From Pelomonas sp. Root1237 (GTDB taxonomy: Bacteria > Pseudomonadota > Gammaproteobacteria > Burkholderiales > Burkholderiaceae_C): a stretch of 64,000 nucleotides of DNA. The position numbers were made by a program, and so were the translations under genes. Location of the stretch: contig NZ_LMDK01000020.1 of NCBI RefSeq assembly GCF_001425055.1, positions 257,310 to 321,309 on the forward strand. The letters run 5' to 3'. Below, piece after piece: positions 8,694-18,465 of this stretch. Numbering within the stretch: the first letter of the stretch is position 1; every line of letters starts with the position of its first letter. The notes below the pieces were generated by a model. That model was not told where the DNA came from, searched no databases, and was given only the letters and a program-made list of their open reading frames with translations.

Positions 8694-9692
8694 TCAATTG
8701 AAGAAGGTACCGATGCGCTTGAGGTTACCGAAATTCATCCACACCAAGAAGGCCTTGCCGACGATGTTTTCATCCGGCACGAATCCCCAGAAGCGCGAAT
8801 CGCGCGAGTTGTCGCGGTTGTCGCCCAGCATGAAGTAGTGTCCGGCGGGCACCTTGCAGGTTACGCCCTCGATGGTGTAGCGGCAATTCTCCTGGAAAGG
8901 GAAGGGGCCGTCGGCACGGTCGGCACGGAAGAAGGTCTGGGCCTGCGGCTGCACGAGGATCTCGTGCTCCTTGTCGCCGAGCTTCTCCAGGAAGCGGGGT
9001 CGGTAGACGCGCGGCGAGCCACTGTCGTCATAGAAATTGCCCTGGGGCTGCACCGGCGCGGCCTGGCCGTTGATATAGAGCTTCTGGTTGACGTAGCTGA
9101 TCTCGTCGCCCGGGATGCCGGCCACACGCTTGATGAAGTCGGTGCTCGGGTCTTCAGGGTAGCGGAAGACCATCACATCGCCACGCTTGACGTCGTTGTT
9201 CGGGATGATCTTCTTGTTGATCACCGGCAGGCGGATGCCGTAGTGGAACTTGTTGACCAGGATGAGGTCACCGACCAGCAGCGTCGGCACCATCGAGCCC
9301 GATGGGATCTTGAACGGCTCGAACAAGAAGCTGCGCAGCAGGAAGACGACGAGGATGACCGGGAACAGGCCGGCGGTCCAGTCCAGCCACCAGGGCTGCT
9401 GCAGGATTTGCTGGCGGGCGGGCTCCACGTCGCCATCCACCCGGGCGATGCCCTGAGCAGCCAGGTTCTCGCGGCGCTTGGCGTCGTTGGACACCAGCGC
9501 GTCGGCTGCAGCGCGGCGCGCCGGCGCGAAATGAAAGCGCTCGGCCAGCCAGTAGAACAGCGTCACCGCCGTCAGGACAAAGAGCAGCAGCGCGAAATTG
9601 CCGTTCCATCGGCCGGCGTACCAGCCGCCCAAGTAGGCCACCAGGGCCGCATACAAAACGCCGGTGAGAACGCTCATCGATTGAAGGGGCAT
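8694..9692 (-). CDS. lepB: Signal peptidase I
   Basis: LepB removes signal peptides from Sec-exported proteins at the periplasmic face of the inner membrane. The 332-residue product has hydrophobic segments near 8-24 and 33-50, and a third at 108-124. After these come the catalytic serine motif IPSGSMVPTL (Ser133) and the lysine motif DFIKRVAG (Lys188). The C-terminal GDNRDNSRDSRFWG box is intact. A second ATG five codons in (9677) is an equally good start. It follows lepA directly, as in most Proteobacteria. Confidence 0.97.
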   Translation of the reverse strand: MPLQSMSVLTGVLYAALVAYLGGWYAGRWNGNFALLLFVLTAVTLFYWLAERFHFAPARRAAADALVSNDAKRRENLAAQGIARVDGDVEPARQQILQQPWWLDWTAGLFPVILVVFLLRSFLFEPFKIPSGSMVPTLLVGDLILVNKFHYGIRLPVINKKIIPNNDVKRGDVMVFRYPEDPSTDFIKRVAGIPGDEISYVNQKLYINGQAAPVQPQGNFYDDSGSPRVYRPRFLEKLGDKEHEILVQPQAQTFFRADRADGPFPFQENCRYTIEGVTCKVPAGHYFMLGDNRDNSRDSRFWGFVPDENIVGKAFLVWMNFGNLKRIGTFFN

Positions 9693-9698
9693 GGGGAG

Positions 9699-11507
<1,809 letters not shown>

Positions 11508-11540
11508 GGAGATCGGGGGCACGCCAACGGAGCAGGACAC

Positions 11541-11602
11541 AACGGCGAAGGCCGTTGCAGCGCAAGCTCACATCGCTTGCGATGTGAAGCCGCGAAGCGG
11601 CG
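11541..11602 (-). repeat. Three consecutive small hairpins in the lepA leader
   Basis: Perfect inverted repeats follow one another. AACGGC and GCCGTT flank a four-base loop at 11541-11556. CACATCG and CGATGTG pair around a four-base loop at 11568-11585. GCCGC and GCGGC pair around GAA at 11590-11602. All three would lie in the untranslated leader of lepA if transcription starts upstream of them. They could be a structured leader or REP-like sequence. Confidence 0.5.
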
Positions 11603-11610
11603 TGCTACAG

Positions 11611-11680
11611 CTAAAAAAAAGGCACGTCGAAGAGGCGACGTGCCTTCCAACAAAAGGTATGGCAACTGCTTGTTGGGCCT
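11611..11680 (-). ncRNA. Candidate small RNA ending at the terminator
   Basis: A TACAAT hexamer (minus strand, 11688-11683) would serve as a -10 box for a transcript of about 65 bases that ends at the terminator at 11613. The transcript would form two stems: CCAACAA (11676-11670) with TTGTTGG (11653-11647), then the 11-base-pair terminator stem. No convincing -35 box is seen. It could equally be the tail of the degP mRNA, so this is a hypothesis from structure alone. Confidence 0.35.
11613..11646 (-). terminator. Rho-independent terminator
   Basis: On the minus strand an 11-base-pair perfect stem (AAGGCACGTCG with CGACGTGCCTT, loop of six) runs straight into eight T residues at 11620-11613. 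It is unidirectional, since there is no T-run on the plus side. It lies about 375 bases past the degP stop and 106 bases before the lepA start. Confidence 0.85.
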
Positions 11681-11759
11681 TCATTGTAGCCAAAAGGCCC
11701 AGCCGGGAAGCCGCACCAGTATTGGTTTTCCGGTCGTTGCAGGCTGCCAACAAGGAATT

Positions 11760-11805
11760 TTAACCACAGGTTATCCACAAGTTCCTGTGGATCGCCTGTG
11801 GATCA
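11760..11805. promoter_or_regulatory. Cluster of four DnaA-box-like sites
   Basis: Within 46 bases lie TTAACCACA (11760-11768), TTATCCACA (11771-11779, a perfect DnaA box) and, inverted, TGTGGATCG (11786-11794) and TGTGGATCA (11797-11805). Two direct and two inverted sites make an approximate dyad. The surroundings are not oriC-like: no dnaA or dnaN gene and no long AT-rich stretch is nearby. Confidence 0.45.
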
Positions 11806-12021
11806 AATCAAGGCGTTGCCGGTGGGCGTCGATTCCACCGTCAGACACCCGTTCCAGGACGCATCGAGCCGCCATTTTAGCGGCGGACGCGAACAATCCC
11901 CGCCTTTATCTAAGAGTTAGCCAGCGCCAACTTCCATATTCAGTGGACAACCCGGGTCGGGGCGCCCAGCGGGCTTACCGCATCGCGGAAAGCCCGAGCA
12001 GACAGCCCAGGTTTTGCCGCC

Positions 12022-13491
12022 TCACCGCACCGGTTTGAGCAGCACGAAGCTGGTGACGTCCTCCCGGCGCACGACCAGATTCATCGCCTTGTTCTTGTCC
12101 GCCTTGGCGATCTGGGCCTGGAAGGCCTTCACCGAGGACACCTCGACGTTGTCCACCGACAGGATGAGGTCGCCCTCGCGCAGCCCGGCGCGAGCGGCTG
12201 CACCCGCGGCATTGTCGACCTTGACACCGGACTTGAGCTTCATTTCCTTGCGCTGCGCATCGGTCAGTTCCGACACCTTCAGGCCAAGGGCCGCGCTGGG
12301 TGCCGTCGCCGCCGGCGCTGGCTCGTTGCCGCCTTCGCTGCCGCTACCCGGCTTCTTGCTGCGCTCGTCTTCGCCAATGGTGACGACGACATCCTTGGTC
12401 GCACCGCGGCGGAAGACGGTCAGCGTCGTCTTGGCGCCGGGCTTCACATTGGCCACGAGGCGGCGCAAGTCGGCCGCCTTGTCGACGGTCTTGCCGTCGA
12501 CCTTGGTGACGACGTCGCCGCCTTCCACTCCCGCCTTCTCGGCCGGGCTGCCGGCGATGACGGAGCGGATCACGGCGCCCTGCGGCTTGCCCAGACCGAT
12601 GGCCTCGGCGATTTCCTTGGTGATGTCGTCCGGCAGCACGCCCAGGTAGCCGCGCACGACACGCCCGCCAGCGCGCAGCTCATCGGCCACGCGGATCGCG
12701 TCGGCGATGGGGATCGCAAACGAGATGCCCATGTAGCCGCCGTTCTGGCTGTAGATCTGCGAATTGATGCCGATGACCTCGCCGCGCATGTTGACGAGCG
12801 GGCCGCCGGAGTTGCCAGGATTGATGGCCACGTCGGTCTGGATCAGCGGCAGCAGATCGCCTGTGTCGCGCTGCTTGGCGCTGATGATGCCGGCCGTCAC
12901 CGTGTTCTCCAGGCCGAAAGGCGAGCCGATGGCCATGACCCATTCGCCGACGCGTGACTTGTTGCTGTCGCCGACCTTCACTACCGGCAGGCCGGTCGCC
13001 TCCACCTTCACGACCGCCACGTCGGAGCGCTGGTCGGCACCGATGAGCTTGGCCTTGAGTTCGCGCTTGTCCGTCAGCGTGACGATGACTTCGTCAGCGC
13101 CCTGCACGACATGGGCATTGGTCAGCACGTAGCCATCGGCGCTGAGGACGAAGCCGGAGCCGACACCACGGCGCATGGGGCCGTCGTCGTCGGGCGTGCC
13201 GCCACCGCGCGGCGCGCCGCGGCGCTGGTTGGGCACAGGGATGCCGAAGCGGCGGAAGAACTCCTGCATCTGCTCGTTCATCTCCGCCTGGCCTTCGGCC
13301 ATCTTGACCTTCTCGGCGGTACGGATGTTGACGACCGCTGGGCCGACGCGCTCCACGATCTCGGCGAAGTCCGGCAGCTCGCGCGACTGCGCCACGGCGG
13401 GTGCCTGCCCCAGCGTCAGCGCAAGCGCCAGCGCCGTGCCGGAAAACAGAAAGCGCGCGCGCGCGGGGTGAAGGCGGGTCTCAGCGTGCAT
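12022..13491 (-). CDS. degP: Periplasmic serine protease, Do/DegP (MucD) family
   Basis: The product degrades or holds misfolded proteins in the periplasm. From the ATG at 13491 it has 489 residues with a signal peptide ending near AVAQS (residue 36). The trypsin-like domain carries the catalytic triad His127 (LTNAHVV), Asp157 (DQRSDVAV) and Ser228 (GNSGGPL), and two PDZ domains follow from about residue 300. The frame stays open 155 codons further upstream, into rseA, but that is not coding in this frame. It lies 55 bases after rseA, in the sigma-E operon, fitting envelope-stress control. Confidence 0.95.
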   Translation of the reverse strand: MHAETRLHPARARFLFSGTALALALTLGQAPAVAQSRELPDFAEIVERVGPAVVNIRTAEKVKMAEGQAEMNEQMQEFFRRFGIPVPNQRRGAPRGGGTPDDDGPMRRGVGSGFVLSADGYVLTNAHVVQGADEVIVTLTDKRELKAKLIGADQRSDVAVVKVEATGLPVVKVGDSNKSRVGEWVMAIGSPFGLENTVTAGIISAKQRDTGDLLPLIQTDVAINPGNSGGPLVNMRGEVIGINSQIYSQNGGYMGISFAIPIADAIRVADELRAGGRVVRGYLGVLPDDITKEIAEAIGLGKPQGAVIRSVIAGSPAEKAGVEGGDVVTKVDGKTVDKAADLRRLVANVKPGAKTTLTVFRRGATKDVVVTIGEDERSKKPGSGSEGGNEPAPAATAPSAALGLKVSELTDAQRKEMKLKSGVKVDNAAGAAARAGLREGDLILSVDNVEVSSVKAFQAQIAKADKNKAMNLVVRREDVTSFVLLKPVR

Positions 13492-13546
13492 AAGGGAGTT
13501 CCAGGGATTCAGCAGGACAAGGCAGATGGGGCATCGAAGCGTCACT

Positions 13547-14095
13547 TCAAGGACGGGACTGCGAGGCGGCGGATTCCGGCAGGGCCAAGCCCCAATCAAT
13601 GATCTCTGCCGGCGCCTCTCCTGGCAATCCGGCCTCCCGCGCCGCGCCAACGGCAGGCAGGGTACGGCCTGCAGCGGTCTGCGCAAAGCTAAGGCCGCCA
13701 AGTCCCTGCGCGCGCGGTGTTGTGTTCGGTGCAGCGGCGACCTGGGCGTCCGGCGCAGGCGCAGGCCGCAGCAGGCCAACGCCCAGGGCCAGGGCCACGA
13801 AGCTGGCGGCCACCGCGACGGGCGCCAGCCAGTCGCGTCGGCGCGGGTGGTCGACCACCTCGGCCGGTAATTGCGCATGCAGGGCTGCGAGCAGCGCTTG
13901 AGGTTGCCGGTGCAGTTCCGGCAGTTCGGTGGCGCGAAGGCCATCACCGGCCGCATGCCAGAGCGCCCAGCGCTCGCGCAGGCCCGGGTCGCTCGCCCAG
14001 GCCGCGTTCACGCGCGCCCAATCGACCGGCGTGGCGCGGCCGTCCATGACGGCGGACAGCGCTTCGTTCAGTGAGTTGTCGGCAGCGCTCACCAT
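13547..14095 (-). CDS. rseA: Anti-sigma-E factor RseA
   Basis: RseA holds sigma-E at the membrane until it is cleaved under envelope stress. The 182-residue product has the RseA N-terminal pattern (LNEALSAVMDGRA, then WARVNAAWASDPGLRERWALWHAAGDGLR) that binds the sigma factor. One membrane segment lies at about 91-109 (LAPVAVAASFVALALGVGLL), followed by a low-complexity periplasmic tail of about 70 residues. The start overlaps the rpoE stop by seven bases. No rseB follows: degP comes directly after. Confidence 0.88.
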   Translation of the reverse strand: MVSAADNSLNEALSAVMDGRATPVDWARVNAAWASDPGLRERWALWHAAGDGLRATELPELHRQPQALLAALHAQLPAEVVDHPRRRDWLAPVAVAASFVALALGVGLLRPAPAPDAQVAAAPNTTPRAQGLGGLSFAQTAAGRTLPAVGAAREAGLPGEAPAEIIDWGLALPESAASQSRP

Positions 14096-14682
14096 CGCCG
14101 CCCTCCGCCGCCGCCCAGCAGCGGCCGCAGCCGCGCCGCGACGGCCTCGCGGGCGCGGAAGATGCGCGAGCGCACGGTGCCCGGCGGGCAGTTCATCAGG
14201 TCGCCGATCTCGTCGTAGCTCAAGCCATCCACCTCTCGCAGCAACAGCGCCCGGCGCTGATCCTCGGCCAGGGCTGCGACCGCGTCGTCCAGTTCCCGTG
14301 CCAGCTGGCGACCGGCGAGCAGGGCCTCGGGGGTCGCATCGTCGCTTGGAGTCGCGTCGGTGCCGAAAGTTCCCTCGCCGTCGTCCAGGGATTCGACGGG
14401 CCGCTGGCGGGCGCGTTGGGCGTTGTGGCGTTTGGCCGCGTTGATCGCGATGCGGTAGACCCAGGTGTAGAACGCGCTCTCACCGCGAAAGGCCGGCAAT
14501 GCGCGATACACGGCCAGGAAAGTCTCCTGGCAGAGATCGGCCACGTCTTCGGGCGAGCGCACGCTGCGCGAAAGCAGCCGCTCGACGCGACGCTGGTACT
14601 TCAACACCAGCATGTCGAAGGCCGCGCGGCTGCCGCCCTGGGCTTCCCGCACCAGCAGGGCATCGGCATCGGCGTCACTCAT
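14089..14682 (-). CDS. rpoE: RNA polymerase sigma-E factor (ECF family)
   Basis: This ECF sigma factor directs the envelope-stress regulon. From the ATG at 14682 it has 197 residues, with region 2 (FDMLVLKYQRRVERLL, EDVADLCQETFLAVYRAL, FYTWVYRIAINAAKR) and region 4 (LREVDGLSYDEIGDLMNCPPGTVRSRIFRAREAV). This start overlaps the stop of the preceding gene in an ATGA; a start 48 bases upstream would lie inside that gene. An acidic linker of about 35 residues separates the two regions. Confidence 0.96.
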   Translation of the reverse strand: MSDADADALLVREAQGGSRAAFDMLVLKYQRRVERLLSRSVRSPEDVADLCQETFLAVYRALPAFRGESAFYTWVYRIAINAAKRHNAQRARQRPVESLDDGEGTFGTDATPSDDATPEALLAGRQLARELDDAVAALAEDQRRALLLREVDGLSYDEIGDLMNCPPGTVRSRIFRAREAVAARLRPLLGGGGGRRW

Positions 14683-15092
14683 TGCGGCGCCCGCGGTGCG
14701 GAGAACAGCGTCGCGCGCAGTGCCGTCCATTGCGTGGGCTGCTGGGTACGCGACAAAGGCAGCCAGCGTGGGCCGGGGCTGGCGCGCAGCAACAGCCAGG
14801 CATCCAGATCGATCAGCACGGCCAGTTGCACTCGGGGCCCGTCATCGCGACCAGGCTCGTCCAGCCACCAGGCTTCGCCGTCCCAGCGCAGCCGTCGCGG
14901 CAGCACGGCGGCCATGCGCCAGGCCCACCAGGCGACCAGAGGCACGGCCAGCAGAATGGGCCAGGCCAGAGCCCGGTAACTGAGTGCCCAGGCAGCCAGG
15001 CCACCCGAGGCCAAGGCCGCGATGCACGACACGAAGGCCTGCACCGCCGGCTGGGGCTGCAGATGCACGACGACCGGCGGCGTGCGGCGCAT
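14679..15092 (-). CDS. Small membrane protein preceding rpoE
   Basis: The 137-residue product has two predicted membrane segments (about 19-37 and 43-61), then a Trp-rich domain with RLRWDGEAWWLDE and LIDLDAWLLLRASPG. This resembles the small hypothetical proteins often found just before rpoE in Burkholderiales, whose function is not established. It overlaps rpoE by four bases and begins 15 bases after the fabF stop. It therefore joins the fatty-acid and sigma-E groups into one co-directional run. Confidence 0.7.
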   Translation of the reverse strand: MRRTPPVVVHLQPQPAVQAFVSCIAALASGGLAAWALSYRALAWPILLAVPLVAWWAWRMAAVLPRRLRWDGEAWWLDEPGRDDGPRVQLAVLIDLDAWLLLRASPGPRWLPLSRTQQPTQWTALRATLFSAPRAPQ

Positions 15093-15107
15093 CGCCGGCG
15101 AGCGCGA

Positions 15108-16352
15108 TCAGACGCGCTTGAAGATCAGCGTGCCGTTGGTGCCGCCGAAACCGAAGTTGTTCTTCGCTGCGACGTCGATCCTCATGGGCCGCGCCTCGTT
15201 GGCGCAGTAGTCCAGGTCGCACTCGGGGTCCTGGTTGAAGATGTTGATCGTCGGCGGCGCGACCTGGTCGCGGATGGCCAGCGCGGTGAACACCGACTCG
15301 ATGCCGCCCGCGCCGCCCAGCAGGTGGCCGGTCATGGACTTGGTCGAGCTGATGACCATCTGCTTGGCGTGGTCGCCAAAAGCCAGCTTGATCGCGTTGG
15401 TCTCGTTCACGTCGCCGAGCGGCGTGGAGGTGCCGTGGGCGTTCATGTACTGGACCTGGTCGGGGTTCATGCCCGCATTGCGCAGCGCCGCGCGCATGGA
15501 GCGCTTGGGGCCATCAACGTTGGGAGCGGTCATGTGGTACGCGTCCGCGCCCATGCCGAAACCGGACAGCTCGCAGTAGATCTTGGCGCCGCGCTTCTTG
15601 GCGTGTTCGTACTCCTCGAGCACCAGCACGCCGGCGCCCTCGCCCAGCACGAAGCCGTCGCGGTCCTTGTCCCACGGGCGGGAAGCGGTCGCGGGGTCGT
15701 CGTTGCGGGTGGAAAGCGCGCGGGCAGCGGCAAAACCGCCGATGCCCAGCGGTGACACCGCGCCTTCGGCACCGCCCGCGACCATCACGTCGGCATCGCC
15801 GTACTCGATGAGGCGGCCAGCTTCGCCGATCGCATGCAGGCCCGTGGTGCAGGCCGTCACGATCGCCAAATTCGGTCCCTGGAAACCGAACTGGATGGAG
15901 ACATGGCCCGAGATCATGTTGATGATCGAAGCCGGGATGAAGAACGGCGAGATACGGCGGGGGCCGCGGTTCATCAGCTCGGTCTTGGTGTCCTCGATCA
16001 GCGGCAGGCCGCCAATGCCGGACCCGACGAGCACGCCGATGCGCTCGGCCTGCTCTTCGGTCAATTGATCGCCGGTCGGAAGACCGGCGTCGCGCACCGC
16101 CTGCATGGACGCCGCCAGCCCGTAATGGATAAAGATATCCATGTGCCGAGCTTCTTTCGCGGGGATGTAGTCCTCGATCTTGAAGCCCTTGACCTCACCC
16201 GCGAAGTGGCACGCCAGATTGCTGGCGTCAAAACGGGTGACGGTGGCGATGCCGGAACGACCGGCGAGGATATTGGCCCAGCCTTCGGCAACGGTATTGC
16301 CGACGGGACTGATCAGGCCAAGACCGGTGACGACGACGCGGCGACGGCTCAT
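15108..16352 (-). CDS. fabF: 3-oxoacyl-[ACP] synthase II
   Basis: FabF carries out the elongating Claisen condensation of malonyl-ACP with acyl-ACP. The 414-residue product has the active-site cysteine in [11 protein letters not shown] (Cys168), the first histidine in [12 protein letters not shown] and the second in [14 protein letters not shown], as in KAS II enzymes. It follows acpP after 36 bases, the usual acpP-fabF order. Confidence 0.97.
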   Translation of the reverse strand: MSRRRVVVTGLGLISPVGNTVAEGWANILAGRSGIATVTRFDASNLACHFAGEVKGFKIEDYIPAKEARHMDIFIHYGLAASMQAVRDAGLPTGDQLTEEQAERIGVLVGSGIGGLPLIEDTKTELMNRGPRRISPFFIPASIINMISGHVSIQFGFQGPNLAIVTACTTGLHAIGEAGRLIEYGDADVMVAGGAEGAVSPLGIGGFAAARALSTRNDDPATASRPWDKDRDGFVLGEGAGVLVLEEYEHAKKRGAKIYCELSGFGMGADAYHMTAPNVDGPKRSMRAALRNAGMNPDQVQYMNAHGTSTPLGDVNETNAIKLAFGDHAKQMVISSTKSMTGHLLGGAGGIESVFTALAIRDQVAPPTINIFNQDPECDLDYCANEARPMRIDVAAKNNFGFGGTNGTLIFKRV

Positions 16353-16388
16353 GCAGTGCGGATCAGAGTTGCGAGAGAAAGAAAGCCT

Positions 16389-16628
16389 TCAGGCCTTCTG
16401 GTGCTTGACGGCGTAGTCGATCGCCAGCTGCACGGTGGTGATCTTCTCGGCTTCTTCGTCCGGGATCTCGATGCCGAACTCGTCTTCGAGGGCCATCACC
16501 AGTTCCACGGTGTCCAGAGAATCGGCGCCCAGGTCGGCAACGAAAGCCTTCTCGTTCGTAACGTCGGCTTCCGCCACGCCAAGTTGCTCGGCGATGATTT
16601 TCTTGACTCGTGCTTCGATATCGCTCAT
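16389..16628 (-). CDS. acpP: Acyl carrier protein
   Basis: The 79-residue product carries the growing acyl chain on the phosphopantetheine attached to Ser37 in [13 protein letters not shown] chose the ATG at 16628 because it gives the conserved [16 protein letters not shown] start and has a strong GGAGG ribosome site just upstream. The 87-base gap to fabG, with an inverted repeat AGCCC/GGGCT and a TAGAAT hexamer, could hold an internal promoter or attenuator, which would suit this very abundant protein. Confidence 0.98.
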   Translation of the reverse strand: MSDIEARVKKIIAEQLGVAEADVTNEKAFVADLGADSLDTVELVMALEDEFGIEIPDEEAEKITTVQLAIDYAVKHQKA

Positions 16629-16715
16629 GAATCCTCCAGGAGGGATTTGCTGAAAACAGCCCAGCATTCTACGGGCTCTAGATGGGCTCCCCTAGATCAG
16701 GGCGCCCGGGCCAAA

Positions 16716-17459
16716 TCAGGCCATGTACATGCCGCCGTTGACGTGCAGCTCGGAACCAGTGATGTAAGCACCGCCCGGTGACGCCAGGAAGACGACCGCA
16801 GCGGCAATTTCCTCGGGGGCGCCCAGGCGGCCCAGCGGGATCTGCGACAGCAGTGCGGCTTTCTGGGCTTCGGGCAAGACCTCGGTCATGTCGGTGGCGA
16901 TGAAGCCGGGTGCGATGCAGTTGACCGTGATGTTGCGGCTGCCCAGTTCACGGGCCAGCGAGCGCGTCAGGCCGGCCACACCAGCCTTTGCGGCGGCGTA
17001 GTTGGCCTGGCCGGCATTGCCGGAGGCGCCGACGACGGACGTGATGTTGATGATGCGGCCCGACCGCTGCTTCATCATCGGCTTGGTGGCGGCGCGGGCG
17101 AGGCGGAAGACCGCCTTCAGGTTGGTGTCGACGACGGCGTCCCAGTCGTCGTCCTTCATGCGCATGGACAGGCCGTCGCGCGTGATGCCGGCGTTGTTGA
17201 CCAGCACATGCAGGCCGCCTTCCTTGGCGACGATGTCGTCCACGGCGGCCTGGCTGGCGGCCGCGTCGGTCACGTTCAGCACAATGCCACGACCGCCTTG
17301 GGGGCCAAGGGCCTCGGTGATGCCAGCGGCGCCCGATTCAGAGGTGGCTGTGCCGATGACGCGCCAGCCTTCGTTGGCCAAGGCCAGCGCGATCGCGCGG
17401 CCGATGCCGCGGCTGGCGCCGGTGACGAGGGCGACGCCCTTGGGTGCGGATTCAGTCAT
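16716..17459 (-). CDS. fabG: 3-oxoacyl-[ACP] reductase
   Basis: FabG is the NADPH-dependent reductase of the fatty-acid cycle. From the ATG at 17459 it has 247 residues with the Rossmann motif GASRGIGRAIAL, NNAG, the catalytic serine in ITSVVGASGNAGQ, and YAAAKAG with the Tyr/Lys pair. The start lies one base after the fabD stop. The short-chain dehydrogenase family is broad, but the position between fabD and acpP makes the FabG assignment firm. Confidence 0.97.
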   Translation of the reverse strand: MTESAPKGVALVTGASRGIGRAIALALANEGWRVIGTATSESGAAGITEALGPQGGRGIVLNVTDAAASQAAVDDIVAKEGGLHVLVNNAGITRDGLSMRMKDDDWDAVVDTNLKAVFRLARAATKPMMKQRSGRIINITSVVGASGNAGQANYAAAKAGVAGLTRSLARELGSRNITVNCIAPGFIATDMTEVLPEAQKAALLSQIPLGRLGAPEEIAAAVVFLASPGGAYITGSELHVNGGMYMA

Positions 17460-17460
17460 T

Positions 17461-18408
17461 TCAGCCGCCTCCCAGCAGCGCACGGGCTTCGGCCAGCGAA
17501 GCGGGGTCGAAGACGCAGGCGGCCTGCAGCTCGGCGTCGATGCGCTTGGCCATGCCGGTCAGCACCTTGCCGGGGCCGGCCTCGATGATGTGGCCGACAC
17601 CGCGGGCCTTCAGCGCCTGCACGACCTCGACCCAGCGCACCGGGCCAAAGGCCTGGCGGTAGAGGGCGTCGCGTAGTGTCGCGTCGTTGTCGGTGATGGC
17701 CACGTCGATGTTGTTGATGACCGGGAAGGCGGCGGCATGGAACTGCACGGTCGCCAGCTTTTCCTTCAGCCGCTCGGCGGCCGGCTTCATCAGGCTGGAG
17801 TGAAACGGCGCGGACACCGACAGCGGCAGCGCGCGCTTGGCACCGGCGGCCTTCAGGATCTCGGCGGCCTTGTCGGCGCCCACTTTGCTGCCGGCGATGA
17901 CCGTCTGCTTGGGATCATTGAAGTTGACCGCCTCGACCGCCTCGCCAGTCTCGGCTGCGGCCTGGGCGCAGCCCGCGCGGACAGCCTCGCCGTCCAGCCC
18001 CAGGATGGCGTACATCGCGCCGGCGCCGACAGGCACCGCCTCCTGCATCGCCTGGGCACGAAAGCGCACCAGCGGCAGCGCATCGGCCAGGCTCAGCGCG
18101 CCGGCAGCCACCAGCGCCGTGTACTCACCCAGCGAATGACCAGCCGCAGCGACGGGCACCGCACCCGTCTCGGCGACGAAAGCGCGCCAGCAGGCGATGC
18201 CGGCCGTCAGCATGACGGGTTGGGTGTTGGTGGTCAGGTCCAGCTGCTCTTTGGGACCGGCATGGATGAGCGCACCGATGTCCTCGCCGAGGGCGGACGA
18301 GGCCTCTTCCAGTGTGCGGCGGACTTCCAGGTGGTCGCCCCAGGCGTCGAGCATGCCGACGGCCTGCGAGCCCTGGCCGGGAAAGACAACGGCGAAAGGT
18401 GCGGTCAT
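17461..18408 (-). CDS. fabD: Malonyl-CoA:ACP transacylase
   Basis: FabD loads malonyl groups from CoA onto ACP. The 315-residue product has the N-terminal FPGQGSQAVGML motif, the nucleophile in GHSLGEYTALVAAG (Ser92) and the conserved VSAPFHSSLM with the catalytic histidine. It sits between fabH (57 bases upstream) and fabG. Confidence 0.97.
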   Translation of the reverse strand: MTAPFAVVFPGQGSQAVGMLDAWGDHLEVRRTLEEASSALGEDIGALIHAGPKEQLDLTTNTQPVMLTAGIACWRAFVAETGAVPVAAAGHSLGEYTALVAAGALSLADALPLVRFRAQAMQEAVPVGAGAMYAILGLDGEAVRAGCAQAAAETGEAVEAVNFNDPKQTVIAGSKVGADKAAEILKAAGAKRALPLSVSAPFHSSLMKPAAERLKEKLATVQFHAAAFPVINNIDVAITDNDATLRDALYRQAFGPVRWVEVVQALKARGVGHIIEAGPGKVLTGMAKRIDAELQAACVFDPASLAEARALLGGG

Positions 18409-18465
18409 GAGAACAATTCCAAATCAGTAGCAGTCAGAGGTGCCGATGCGGCAGCATCTGGACGG

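Larger units (their letters stand above)
11508..12021. other. Intergenic region between degP and lepA (no protein gene)
   Basis: This 514-base gap is the only long stretch without a supported coding gene. From the lepA side it holds three small perfect inverted repeats at 11541-11602, a rho-independent terminator and possible small RNA at 11611-11680, and four DnaA-box-like sites at 11760-11805. A short GCCGC/GCGGC hairpin lies at about 11870-11886. The remaining 130 bases before degP show nothing I can name. Confidence 0.7.

Noticed and set aside
11771-11805. Replication origin at the DnaA-box cluster
   Set aside because: No dnaA, dnaN, parA or gyrB gene and no long AT-rich unwinding region is nearby; the boxes are better seen as a secondary DnaA site.
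12022-13956. A 644-residue version of the degP product starting at 13956
   Set aside because: The extra 155 residues lie in the out-of-frame rseA coding region and precede a clean signal peptide at 13491.
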